Shown here in pieces: positions 52,996 through 61,710 of a DNA stretch of 64,000 nucleotides. The stretch spans positions 707,545 to 771,544 of the forward strand of contig JBLXDJ010000002.1 of the NCBI GenBank assembly GCA_048264105.1, in the 5' to 3' direction. This stretch comes from Oceanospirillum sp048264105 (GTDB lineage: Bacteria > Pseudomonadota > Gammaproteobacteria > Pseudomonadales > Halomonadaceae). The notes below the pieces were generated by a model, which worked only from the letters and a program-made list of their open reading frames with translations, did not search any database and was not told where the DNA came from. The first letter of the stretch is position 1, and every line of letters starts with the position of its first letter. A program made the translations under genes and the position numbers.

Positions 52996-53283
52996 ATGAA
53001 AACTTATCAGGTCGAACAGTTTGAAATCATTGCCCGCCGCGCCTTTAACCGGGTCCTGCTGCCGAATATCGGCCCGGATTTTGACATGGCCACTGCCAGA
53101 GTTTTTATTGATCAACGCGGATGTCTGACGATTCGTGATAACCATAATGAGCTGGTTTTTGCGGATATCAGTGCCGACAGTCTGCAGCGTATTCTGGATG
53201 CCGGAGGTGTCCATGTGATGAACCCGGCCATTGATGTGCACCCGAAACTGACACGTATTCCTTTGGGTTCGGTAACCCACTGA
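52996..53283 (+). CDS. Conserved-looking small protein of unknown function
   Basis: I do not recognise this 95-residue protein. It has no signal peptide or membrane segment. The composition is mixed alpha/beta with a VFIDQRGCLTIRDNHNELVFADIS stretch (in two strands) that could form a beta hairpin. The single Cys is not part of a motif. ATG 52996 is preceded by GGAGG at seven bases, which strongly supports coding. It stands alone between the YiiX-like gene and tetR and is followed by a terminator. Confidence 0.75.
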   Translation: MKTYQVEQFEIIARRAFNRVLLPNIGPDFDMATARVFIDQRGCLTIRDNHNELVFADISADSLQRILDAGGVHVMNPAIDVHPKLTRIPLGSVTH

Positions 53284-53325
53284 TTCATTATCTCTGCTTT
53301 TCCTTTACACCGTTATCGACAACGG

Positions 53326-53362
53326 GCCCCGTATTTCAGAACAGGAAATATGGGGCTTTTTT
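53326..53362 (+). terminator. Terminator of the small unknown gene
   Basis: A 12-pair stem (GCCCCGTATTTC with GAAATATGGGGC, one G-T pair) with a seven-base loop, then TTTTTT. It lies 43 bp after the stop. Confidence 0.85.
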
Positions 53363-53537
53363 AATTGTCTGCGGTTACTGCTAAAATGTGACTGAAAAAA
53401 AGAATCTGGTCAAAATAAGTGTTAAATGGTATTGTGTGCGGCGCAGCATAGGGGTTGCGCCAACAGGTATCAGTATCTTCACTAAGCCCCCGATACTGGT
53501 AATTCAACAGGTTCATATTTGTTAGGCAGTAGATGTT

Positions 53538-54191
53538 ATGACCTTATCCGCAGTGGAAAAACAAGCCCGTAAAGTGCAGGAGTTTCGTCAGCGCGAAGCT
53601 AATATTCTTGATGCCGCTCTGGAATTATTTATGGAGCACGGAGAGGATCGCGTCACCGTAGAGATGATTGCAGACCATGTTGGTATTGGTAAAGGCACGA
53701 TCTACAAACACTTCCGCAGTAAATCCGAAATCTATCTGCGTCTTATGCTGGATTATGAAAAAGATCTGGCTGACCTGTTTCAGTCCCCTAAAATTTCTGA
53801 AGATAAAGAAGCGCTGTCCCGGGCTTATTTTGAGTTCCGTATGCAGGATCCGGGCAAGTATCTTCTGTTCTCTCGTCTGGAAGAGAAGTTAACCAAATCA
53901 TCCGGTGACTCTGACATGCTGGACGAGTTGCATAATTTCCGCGCCCGTAACCTTGAGAGCCTGACCGATCTGATCACCGCCCGTATTGATGAGAATAAGC
54001 TGGAAGATGTGCCGTCGTATTTCCATTACTGCGCACATTGGGCGCTGGTTCATGGTGCTGCAGCTTTGTATCAGTCCCGCTTTTTCCAGGAAGTGATCCA
54101 GGATAAAGATGAGTTCTTTACCTTCCTGATGGAGATCGGCGTTCGTATGGGTAACCGTGGCCAGCGGGGTCGTAATCGGGAGGAATCCTGA
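53538..54191 (+). CDS. TetR-family transcriptional regulator
   Basis: A 217-residue TetR/AcrR regulator. The DNA-binding domain is at about 18-65: ILDAALELFMEHGEDRVTVEMIADHVGIGKGTIYKHFRSK pattern, with the helix-turn-helix at MIADHVGIGKGTIYKHF. The C-terminal ligand domain gives no clue to the effector. It shares one base with the radical SAM gene (TGATG), so it probably regulates its own operon. It is not PsrA-like in its N-terminal sequence. From memory Pseudomonas has a TetR gene at the equivalent place. Confidence 0.9.
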   Translation: MTLSAVEKQARKVQEFRQREANILDAALELFMEHGEDRVTVEMIADHVGIGKGTIYKHFRSKSEIYLRLMLDYEKDLADLFQSPKISEDKEALSRAYFEFRMQDPGKYLLFSRLEEKLTKSSGDSDMLDELHNFRARNLESLTDLITARIDENKLEDVPSYFHYCAHWALVHGAAALYQSRFFQEVIQDKDEFFTFLMEIGVRMGNRGQRGRNREES

Positions 54192-55084
54192 TGTTTAATG
54201 ATTTTCCCGTAAAGTACATCGAACCGGTATACAGGCCTCCCAGTGAGGCCAAATCCTTTATTCTGCCGGTAACCAACGGCTGTAGCTGGAATCAGTGCAG
54301 CTTTTGCGAAATGTACACTGACCCTCAGAAAAAGTTTACTGCCCGAAAAGAAGCTGATGTGCTGGCGGATATAGAGCGCTCAGGTCAGCAGCTTATGGGC
54401 GTTAGTCGGGTGTTTCTGGCGGATGGTGATGCCATGGTTTTATCATCCCGCCGTTTACTGACGATTTTAAAAGCGCTTAATCAGGCGTTTCCTGAGCTGA
54501 GACGGGTGGGTGCTTATTGTTTGCCCCGTAATGTTGCCCGTAAAAGTGTTGATGAGCTGATTGAATTAAAAAATAACGGTTTATCAATACTCTACGTGGG
54601 AGTTGAATCCGGTGATGATGAAGTATTAACCCGAATTAAAAAGGGTGAAACCGCTGAGACGACACTGTCTGCCCTGCAAAAAATAAAGCAGGCGGGTATT
54701 AAAACATCGGTCATGGTACTCAATGGTCTGGGTGGTGAGGCGCTGTCAGAGCAGCATGCCGTCAACTCGGCACGATTGATTAATCAGGCACAGCCGGATT
54801 ATCTGTCAACACTGGTGCTGACATTTCATCGTGGCCCTGAGCGGTTTGTTCAGGATTATGGCGAAGACTTTGTTGAGTTAACGAACAAAGGCTTATTTGA
54901 AGAAATGCACCGTTTTATTTCTGAACTAAATCTTGAATCAACGGTCTTTCGTTCCGATCATATTTCTAACCGTTTGGTACTGAAAGGGATACTCGGACGG
55001 GATAAAGAGGCGATGCTTCATCAGATTGAACAGGCAATAGCCCACAGTGATGATTTCTCGGGGATAGCACTGAGAAATATTTAA
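54191..55084 (+). CDS. Radical SAM protein with CX4CX2C cluster motif
   Basis: A 297-residue radical SAM enzyme. The cluster ligands are Cys31, Cys36 and Cys39 in NGCSWNQCSFCEMY, a CX4CX2C spacing instead of the usual CX3CX2C; related proteins with CSxNxCxFCxMY exist. VESGDDEVLTRIKKGET is the typical SAM-binding region of Elp3-like proteins. No B12 or auxiliary-cluster domain is seen. Reaction unknown. It is translationally coupled to the TetR gene. Confidence 0.85.
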   Translation: MFNDFPVKYIEPVYRPPSEAKSFILPVTNGCSWNQCSFCEMYTDPQKKFTARKEADVLADIERSGQQLMGVSRVFLADGDAMVLSSRRLLTILKALNQAFPELRRVGAYCLPRNVARKSVDELIELKNNGLSILYVGVESGDDEVLTRIKKGETAETTLSALQKIKQAGIKTSVMVLNGLGGEALSEQHAVNSARLINQAQPDYLSTLVLTFHRGPERFVQDYGEDFVELTNKGLFEEMHRFISELNLESTVFRSDHISNRLVLKGILGRDKEAMLHQIEQAIAHSDDFSGIALRNI

Positions 55085-55389
55085 TTAATAGTCCTGTGTT
55101 GTTTAATAGTCCTTCCTAATCCCCATCAAAGCTCCCGGAAATAATTAGGGAGCTTTATATTTCTTGTAATTCTTAATATCTGATATTAACATTAGGTTAC
55201 TAAAGCTTCTTGTTCAGGCGTTTTGAAAGGGTCTTCAAAGAACTTTTTGCCCACTTCCTAATATCTAATAAGCAAAGTGGTCTGAAAAAAGTTTGCGCAC
55301 GTATTCATGCATTAGCGCGGTACAGCAAAGGTTGCCTGAGTTAAGAACCCCGTTTCCCCCCAACACCTGTATGTAACAAGAGAATAAAT
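55085..55389. other. AT-rich region upstream of the MvaT-like gene
   Basis: No gene. AAAGCTCCC/GGGAGCTTT (55128-55156, 11-base loop) may end the radical SAM operon, but lacks a T-run. TAATATCT occurs twice in AT-rich sequence, and a CCCACTT/AAGTGG hairpin lies near 55250-55281. MvaT/H-NS-type proteins bind such AT-rich DNA, so autoregulation is plausible. Confidence 0.45.
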
Positions 55390-55740
55390 ATGTCTATTAT
55401 TAATAAATATCGCGAAAAAGAACGTCTGATGCGCCAACTGCAGGAAGAACTGCAGGCGATGGAAGAAAAGCAGGAACTGAAACAGGAACTGGCTTTTAAA
55501 ACCGCTGTTGAAGACGTACTGAAAAAGTTTGATAAGTCTGAATCTGATCTGCTGTCCCTTTTTGGTGCCAGCGAGGAAGCATCAGAGTCTGGTAAGACCC
55601 GCCGTAAGCGCACGCCAAGTGTTTATAAAAACCCTCAAACCGGCGAAGAGATTGTTGTTCGTGGTGGTCGTCAGAAGGACTATCAGGAATGGATTCAGAA
55701 GTATGGTAAAGAAACCGTACAAGGCTGGAAAGTTTCCTGA
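55390..55740 (+). CDS. MvaT/H-NS-family nucleoid protein
   Basis: A 116-residue xenogeneic-silencer-type protein most like Pseudomonas MvaT/MvaU. The N-terminal coiled-coil oligomerisation part (1-60) opens MSIINKYREKERLMRQLQEEL. A basic linker TRRKR follows, and the C-terminal DNA-binding domain is about 75-116, containing YKNPQTGEEI and the AT-pincer position VRGGRQKDYQEW. Where MvaT typically has GGNHK, this protein has GGRQK (92-96), so the minor-groove contact may differ. It is single and ends in a strong UUCG-loop terminator. Confidence 0.88.
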   Translation: MSIINKYREKERLMRQLQEELQAMEEKQELKQELAFKTAVEDVLKKFDKSESDLLSLFGASEEASESGKTRRKRTPSVYKNPQTGEEIVVRGGRQKDYQEWIQKYGKETVQGWKVS

Positions 55741-55824
55741 TAACGGGAATATTCAGCGCACATGGCAGATGCTAAGTCTGCCATGTTAAGACCATGATGT
55801 AACTAAGGTTATTGGGTCTTGATC

Positions 55825-55850
55825 AAAAAGCAGCTTCGGCTGCTTTTTTT
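55825..55850 (+). terminator. Terminator with UUCG loop
   Basis: AAAAAGCAGC-TTCG-GCTGCTTTTT: a 10-bp stem closed by the very stable UUCG tetraloop and a T-run, 85 bp after the MvaT-like gene. Confidence 0.9.
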
Positions 55851-56036
55851 GTTTCGGGATTCCCTTGAGCCTCTTTTATTTTACGATCTGCTTTTATCCT
55901 CTTAACCCGGTTTGTCTTTCATATTGTCAGACCTTTATGAGTTGGCAGCACTTTCTTTTCTGACTACTCCGGTTTAGCAACAGCAATCTTCGCCTCATTA
56001 CGTTAAAATGCTTCTTATAAATAATGGAGGTCTGTG

Positions 56037-56600
56037 ATGTTATCCGGCAGCTTTTCCCCTGCTCAGTTAGCTCAGCACATCGATAAAAATCAGGGTGAGA
56101 AAGGTCTTCCACCTGTTGATCAGTGGAACCCTGAATTTTGCGGTGATATCGACATGCGTATCGCTAAAGATGGGCAGTGGTTTTATATGGGGACGCCGAT
56201 AGGCCGTGCCGCTCTGGTTCGGATGTTCTCCACAATTCTCAAGCGGGAAGAGGATCAGTTCTATCTGGTGACTCCGGTTGAGAAAGTGGGGATTCAGGTT
56301 GATGATGCGCCTTTTATCATTACCCAGCAGCTTGAACCTGTGGGTGATAAGCTACGCTTTATGACGAATGTGGGTGATGAAGTGCTGCTGGATGAAGAAC
56401 ATCCGTTAACAGTGAACATCTCCGAAGCCGGTGAGCCTGAACCCTATCTGCATGTGCGCGCCGGTTTGAATGGCCGCCTGCACCGTAATCTGTTTTATCA
56501 GCTGGTTGAGCAGGCTGAACCTTTCGAGGCGGATGGTAAGCACTATCTGGGGCTTATGAGCCATGGCCGGTATTGGTCTCTGGGTGAACTGCCGGACTGA
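56037..56600 (+). CDS. DUF1285 protein
   Basis: A 187-residue protein of the DUF1285 family. The segment MRIAKDGQWFYMGTPIGRAALVRMFSTIL (read in two halves around GTPIGR) and YLVTPVEKVGIQVDDAPF are the family hallmark. The fold is known from structural genomics but the function is not. ATG 56037 follows GGAGG by six bases. Single gene, with 295 bp of upstream sequence containing only the preceding terminator. Confidence 0.85.
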   Translation: MLSGSFSPAQLAQHIDKNQGEKGLPPVDQWNPEFCGDIDMRIAKDGQWFYMGTPIGRAALVRMFSTILKREEDQFYLVTPVEKVGIQVDDAPFIITQQLEPVGDKLRFMTNVGDEVLLDEEHPLTVNISEAGEPEPYLHVRAGLNGRLHRNLFYQLVEQAEPFEADGKHYLGLMSHGRYWSLGELPD

Positions 56601-56740
56601 TGAGCTTAAGGATCATCGCCGCTTTACGATGGTATAAGCTTTAATCCTGTGGTGCTGAATCTCTATCTGTTATACCGACTTATCTTCTTTTCCTGAGTAA
56701 GCTGATCCGGACTTCAGCTGACTTGTATTCGAGAGTATCC

Positions 56741-59068
56741 GTGTCTTCATCTATGTCATCTGAATCTGCCAATATTTTTTCCGCACCTTTGCATCTGACC
56801 GATCAGCAAAAGCGTGTGGTTCATCATCGTAATGAGCATGCGCGTGTCATGGCGGTGGCAGGTTCCGGCAAAACCACCACACTGGTACATCGGGTGCTGT
56901 TTCTGCTTTCTCAGGGCTTTGAGCCACGGCGTGTATTGGTGCTGATGTACAACCGGTCTGCCCGGGAAGACTTTGCAGCCAAGCTTGAGCGTGAACTTTC
57001 CCGACAGCAGGTCAACTATCCCAGACCGGATATCAGAACCTTCCACTCTATCGGCCATAAGCTTTGTGAAAGTATGGTGCGCTGGGGTGTGCTGAAACCC
57101 CGCCAACTCGTCCGGGAAGGATGGCCCTATGAGAAACTGGTGCGTCAGGGCATTACCCAGGCGTTACCCAATGCCGATCAGGCGACCCGCCGTAAGGCGC
57201 TGGATAAAGACCATCTGGAAGCCTTCATGCAGTTCGCCGAACGGGTAAAGGCGGATCTGGAAACCCCGAAAGAGCAGTTTCGCCTGTTAGCCCTGCCCGA
57301 TGATCAGCGCTATTTTATTGATGCTTTTGAACAGCTTGAACAGGTGATGGAGCGTGAAGGGGTGATGACCTTTTCCGATCTGCTCTACCGTCCCGCTATG
57401 GCTATTCTTGCTCAGCCGGAGCTGGAAGCCCGCATCAGTAACCATCTGGATCATGTCATTGTCGATGAGTATCAGGATATCAACAGCATCCAGCAGTTCT
57501 TGCTGGGGATACTTGCCGGCGAGCGGGCCAAAGTGATGGTCGTGGGTGATGTGGATCAGTGTATCTATGAGTGGCGCGGTGCCCGACCGGAATTTATGCT
57601 GCGGGACTTTGCCCTGCAGTTTCAGCAGCCGGTGAGCTATCCACTGAGTTACTCATTCCGCTATGGCGCAACGCTGGCACTGGCGGCTAACCACCTGATC
57701 GGGCGAAATAAAAACCGTGATGCCGGTTTGTGTCTGGCGACATCCGAGCATGCAGATACCGGTGTTAGGGTTCTGCCGGAGCTGGGGCAGTTGGTTGATG
57801 CGATTCAGCCGGTACTGAAAGATTCAGCCGCCTCCGATCTGGCGGTGCTGGTGCGTAGCTGGGCGTTGAGTGTGCCGGTTCAGTTGGTTTTTCTGCAGCA
57901 GCAGATCCCATTCCGGCTGCATCAGCAGGGGCATTTTGTCTTCAATCAGCCGTTGGTTACACAGTTTCTGGCTTATCTGCAGTTGGCGGCGGGTCCGGCT
58001 AATGCCGAGATCGACCGGGAATCACTGGGGCTGATGTTAAGTTTTCCGCCTCTTTTTCTGAGTCAGTCTGATCAGCAGGCGATTCAGAATCAGGTGCAGA
58101 ACCACGGCCTAAATCCCGATGAGGTCGTGATGCATCTCGATCTCAAACCTTACACCGCTAAGCGCCTGAAAAAACGCCTTAGTTTGCTGCTGGATCTGCA
58201 GCGACAACCCGCCGATCAGCCTGTGGGGCCTCTGGCAACCCGTGTGCTTCAGGAAACCGATGCTTACGATCTGATCGATAAGGCTGCCGCTACCAAAGAT
58301 CAGGCTCAGGAGCGTAAACAAACCCTGCAGGCGCTGGTGAACTATATTCGCCAGCAGCGGATGAGTGTCAGTCAGTTATTGGCGCATATCGAGCAGCAGA
58401 AGCAGTCCGGTGCCAGTCAGAATCATCAGGCCGGTGCGGTGACGATAACGACAGTGCACGGTGCTAAGGGGCTTGAGTGGCCCCATGTGATTCTGGCGGG
58501 TTTAACCGAAGGAAGCTTTCCCTGTTATCAGAACCTGACCGATTTTGATGAGAAAACCGAGGAGAGCGAGCGTCGGTTGTTTTATGTGGCGATGACCCGT
58601 GCACGTCAGACCCTCTGGTTGCTGACGGATCACGGTTTGTCAGAAGAACGTAAAAAGCGTCCCAGCCGTTTTGTGTCTGAAATGAATCTTGAGGATAGCC
58701 AGCAGGTTGCCGGTTATCTGAAAGCGGGTGCAACAGACCGCAAAACCCCGGAGCTTAAAGTTCAGAACGTAGGCCTGATCAGACAGTATCTGTCCGCCTG
58801 TGGTGCTGATGAGGTTGCGGTTGTACCCCGACCTGTGGTGAAAGATCGCTCTGAGGACACTCTGCATCGGAAACGCAGCCGCACTTCAAGCGTATCGGCG
58901 CAGCAGAGCTTTTACCGGATAGGCGATATTATTGAGCATCAGGTTTTTGGTCGTGGCGAGCTGACTCATATCGAACCCGGAGCGCAAACCCGTATTACCG
59001 TGCGTTTTGATGAGGGTAGCAAGGTGCTGATGGCTGATCGGGCACCGATCAAACGGCTGGCGGGTTAA
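56741..59068 (+). CDS. UvrD/Rep-like superfamily I DNA helicase
   Basis: A 775-residue ATP-dependent 3'-5' helicase-like protein. Motifs in order: Walker A AVAGSGKTTTL (about 45), DEYQD (VIVDEYQDIN, motif II), QCIYEWRGA, motif V region TTVHGAKGLEW and VAMTRAR (motif VI). The C-terminal 50 residues (DIIEHQVFGRGELTHIEPG...) form a Tudor-like tail as in UvrD/PcrA, where it contacts RNA polymerase. GTG 56741 (GAG five bases before) is preferred; ATG 56753 and TTG 56723 are alternatives. It is not evidently UvrD, Rep or RecB itself, so a third paralogue is likely. Confidence 0.88.
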   Translation: MSSSMSSESANIFSAPLHLTDQQKRVVHHRNEHARVMAVAGSGKTTTLVHRVLFLLSQGFEPRRVLVLMYNRSAREDFAAKLERELSRQQVNYPRPDIRTFHSIGHKLCESMVRWGVLKPRQLVREGWPYEKLVRQGITQALPNADQATRRKALDKDHLEAFMQFAERVKADLETPKEQFRLLALPDDQRYFIDAFEQLEQVMEREGVMTFSDLLYRPAMAILAQPELEARISNHLDHVIVDEYQDINSIQQFLLGILAGERAKVMVVGDVDQCIYEWRGARPEFMLRDFALQFQQPVSYPLSYSFRYGATLALAANHLIGRNKNRDAGLCLATSEHADTGVRVLPELGQLVDAIQPVLKDSAASDLAVLVRSWALSVPVQLVFLQQQIPFRLHQQGHFVFNQPLVTQFLAYLQLAAGPANAEIDRESLGLMLSFPPLFLSQSDQQAIQNQVQNHGLNPDEVVMHLDLKPYTAKRLKKRLSLLLDLQRQPADQPVGPLATRVLQETDAYDLIDKAAATKDQAQERKQTLQALVNYIRQQRMSVSQLLAHIEQQKQSGASQNHQAGAVTITTVHGAKGLEWPHVILAGLTEGSFPCYQNLTDFDEKTEESERRLFYVAMTRARQTLWLLTDHGLSEERKKRPSRFVSEMNLEDSQQVAGYLKAGATDRKTPELKVQNVGLIRQYLSACGADEVAVVPRPVVKDRSEDTLHRKRSRTSSVSAQQSFYRIGDIIEHQVFGRGELTHIEPGAQTRITVRFDEGSKVLMADRAPIKRLAG

Positions 59069-59101
59069 GTCTATCAGCCCTTCTCATGGGGAGGTTTGGC
59101 G

Positions 59102-59710
59102 ATGAATTATCTGGCACATGCTTTTTTAGCGCAGAATGAGAGCGAGTTTTTCCGGCTGGGCAATCTGATGGCGGATCATATTAAAGGCCCGCCGGAGAAG
59201 GTGCTTGAGTTTCTGCCTGCCTCATTCGAATCTGTCGCCTCTGAGATTCTGGCGGGTCTGACGTACCATCGGCGAATCGATCATACGGTTGATCACTTCC
59301 CGGCAACTTTCGAGCTGCGTCAGCAGTTCACCCCGGAATACCGCCGCTATGCCGGAATTGTGCTGGATATGGCCTGGGACCATCTGCTGGCACGCTCATG
59401 GAACTCTTTTTCCCCAGAGACCAACCTACCTGCGTTTGCCCGTGAACAATACCGCCTTTTATGTGACCACCGTCAGCTGCAGCCGATCCGAATGCAGGAG
59501 ATGGTGCATTATATGGTGAAAAATGACTGGCTGGTTTCCTATACTAGAGCTGAGCATATCCGCAGGTCGCTTGCAGGTATGTCGGGACGTATGCGCAGAG
59601 AGAATAAGCTGGCTGAGTCCTACAGTGAAATTCCAAGACTTGAGCCGCTTTTAAGCCGATACTTTCCGCTTTTGATGGCGGAGCTAATGGCACAGCCGCT
59701 CCGAACCTGA
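59102..59710 (+). CDS. acpH: ACP phosphodiesterase AcpH
   Basis: AcpH (DUF479) removes the phosphopantetheine group from holo-ACP. The 202-residue protein aligns along its length with E. coli AcpH: MNYLAHAFLA start, GNLMADHIKG, YHRRIDHTVD and VLDMAWDHLLAR carry the conserved His/Asp residues expected to bind metal. GGGGAGG lies seven bases before ATG 59102. It follows the helicase gene by 33 bp. Confidence 0.9.
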   Translation: MNYLAHAFLAQNESEFFRLGNLMADHIKGPPEKVLEFLPASFESVASEILAGLTYHRRIDHTVDHFPATFELRQQFTPEYRRYAGIVLDMAWDHLLARSWNSFSPETNLPAFAREQYRLLCDHRQLQPIRMQEMVHYMVKNDWLVSYTRAEHIRRSLAGMSGRMRRENKLAESYSEIPRLEPLLSRYFPLLMAELMAQPLRT

Positions 59711-59802
59711 GTTTGTAGTTCGGGTCATCCGACATAAATCATCATCTTCTTCTGATACTGACCTATATGCCCCGCCGGTAGCGGTGGGCTAAGTGAGCGC
59801 TA

Positions 59803-61557
59803 ATGAAGCCAACGTCACCCCGCGGTCCGTTGTTGAGTTCTCCCTCCGGGCGTCCCTCTCATACCGAATCATCATCCAGTCGGTATTTTCTCAGTCTTGC
59901 CTATCCGGTTATCGTGATCGCCCTTTTGGGGATGCTGATTATCGGCTGGAATCTGATGGATTCCCGGGACCGTCAGCTGACGATCGTGAAGGAGCTGTCA
60001 GAGCAGGCGATGATGGCAACCCTGCAGGAAAAACAACGAAACCTGAATCTGGTTCTGAATGATTATGCCTATTGGGATCAAACCCTGGACTTTATTACGC
60101 ACAGGGATGCCGATTGGGCGCGCCGTGAGATTGGTCAGAACCTGACCGAGCCCTTTGAACTCGCGGCCAGTATCCTGATTGATCAGAATGGAAAAATCCT
60201 CTGGTGGCAGGGGGCTTTCCTGCAGTCGGGTCTGCAAAAAGAAGTGTTGGAAAAAGCCTTAAGGCGTGACCATGTTATGCCCCGGCTGATGAACAGTTGG
60301 CAGGAGGTACCGGCTAAGGCCCGCTCCGCTTTCTTCCGGCTGGATAAGCAGGTTTTTTCCCTGCACGGTGTTTTGGTGACCTCGGATGAAGAGGGCTATC
60401 AGCCTGCGCCGTCGGGCCGGGCCGCTTTGCTGTTGCTGAAAGAGATCGATCAGCCTGTGCTTGCGGGCTTACAGCGCTATAAACAATCAAAAGATATCCG
60501 GCTTGAGCTTTTGTCATCGGGGGAGGGCGCGGTTTCTGCTGTCAGGGAGATGAAGGAGACCCCAAGGTCAGCGGTGCCTCTGGTTAATTTTCAGGGTGTG
60601 CCTGTGGCGCAGCTCACCTGGACGCCTGTGTTTGAAGTGATGGATGTTTATGGGGCGATCGGCCCAAAGGTGCTGATCTTCCTTTTGGTCACAGGCCTTT
60701 GTTTTTTCTGGTACGTACATCGTGTCAGGGCCGCTGCCGCGCGTTTGGATGATGAAATTCTGGCACGTAAGAAGGCTCAGACAGAGCTTGCCCGCCATAA
60801 GGAGCAGTTGGAACTATTGGTGGATGAGCGCACTCAGGCGCTGTATGAAGCGCTGGAGAAGGTGCAGCAGGCCAGTGAAGAGAAGACACGCTTCAGCAGC
60901 CAGATGAACCATGAGATGCGTACGCCACTGAATGCGATTTCCGGCTTTTCTCAGTTACTGCAGGAGGAGCTGACAAGCCCTGAGCATCAGGATTATGTTG
61001 CTGAGATTTTAAAGGCCAGTAACCGGCTGACCCGTATTGTGGATCAGGCACTGCGTCTGACGGCTCTGGAGGATGACACAGCTCAGACCTCGCAGGGAGA
61101 GTGTGATCCTTTTGTGATTTTGAACGGTATGACCGGTCGTTACCGTGAGCAGGCTGAGCGTCGGGCATTACAGCTTCTGGACTGGGGGCTGGATCGGGAT
61201 GTTATCTGCGCCGTGCCGTCTGACACAGTAAGGGATGTATTTAACACGCTGTTAGATAACGCGATGCTATACAGTAACCCCGATGGCCTGATCGAGATAA
61301 AGGCGACGTGTGATAACGATCGGATTCAGATTCGGGTGATTGATGATGGGATAGGGATTCCCGCAGAGAAAGAAACACAGCTGTTCCAGCCTTTTTCACG
61401 GCTGCATTTTGATCTGTTGCCTAATATTGAGGGTGTGGGACTGGGGCTGTTTATGGCGAGGAAGAAGCTTCGTGCCTGTGGTGCTGATCTGGATTACAAA
61501 CCGGGCCTGAATGGCGGCTCCTGCTTCATCGTGACGCTTCCTGTGGCGGATCGGTAG
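59803..61557 (+). CDS. CHASE4 sensor histidine kinase
   Basis: A 584-residue membrane kinase. TM1 is at about 28-50 and TM2 at about 286-306. The periplasmic part between contains NDYAYWDQTLDFI, the CHASE4 hallmark. A coiled coil follows (310-365), then HisKA with the phospho-acceptor His370 in QMNHEMRTPLNAISGF, and an HATPase with DNAMLYS, DDGIGIP and EGVGLGLFMARKK. No receiver domain is fused and no response regulator gene is adjacent, so it is an orphan in this window. Signal unknown. Start ATG 59803. Confidence 0.92.
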   Translation: MKPTSPRGPLLSSPSGRPSHTESSSSRYFLSLAYPVIVIALLGMLIIGWNLMDSRDRQLTIVKELSEQAMMATLQEKQRNLNLVLNDYAYWDQTLDFITHRDADWARREIGQNLTEPFELAASILIDQNGKILWWQGAFLQSGLQKEVLEKALRRDHVMPRLMNSWQEVPAKARSAFFRLDKQVFSLHGVLVTSDEEGYQPAPSGRAALLLLKEIDQPVLAGLQRYKQSKDIRLELLSSGEGAVSAVREMKETPRSAVPLVNFQGVPVAQLTWTPVFEVMDVYGAIGPKVLIFLLVTGLCFFWYVHRVRAAAARLDDEILARKKAQTELARHKEQLELLVDERTQALYEALEKVQQASEEKTRFSSQMNHEMRTPLNAISGFSQLLQEELTSPEHQDYVAEILKASNRLTRIVDQALRLTALEDDTAQTSQGECDPFVILNGMTGRYREQAERRALQLLDWGLDRDVICAVPSDTVRDVFNTLLDNAMLYSNPDGLIEIKATCDNDRIQIRVIDDGIGIPAEKETQLFQPFSRLHFDLLPNIEGVGLGLFMARKKLRACGADLDYKPGLNGGSCFIVTLPVADR

Positions 61558-61636
61558 CCTTGAGTTCTTATCTTAGTGTCTGAATATTGATCCGGAGATT
61601 TCCGGCAACTGCTTTGCCAGATATTTCTGACGGACA

Positions 61637-61670
61637 AAAAAAGGGGAAAGCGATGCTTTCCCCTTTTTTA
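61637..61670. terminator. Bidirectional terminator between kinase and etf gene
   Basis: Perfect 15-pair stem, AAAAAAGGGGAAAGC with its complement and loop GAT, between the convergent genes. Confidence 0.9.
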
Positions 61671-61682
61671 TGCAGTAAGTGA

Positions 61683-61702
61683 GCTTTTACACAGGTAAAA
61701 GC
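61683..61702 (-). terminator. Hairpin at the 3' end of the ETF-QO gene
   Basis: GCTTTTAC-ACAG-GTAAAAGC: a perfect eight-base-pair hairpin eight bases past the ETF-QO stop, without a T-run. The stronger terminator at 61637-61670 lies just beyond, so this may protect the 3' end of the mRNA. Confidence 0.45.
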
Positions 61703-61710
61703 CTCTTACA

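Noticed and set aside
53538..54191. The TetR gene as PsrA
   Set aside because: Its N-terminal DNA-binding sequence does not resemble PsrA as I remember it, and it is coupled to a radical SAM gene.
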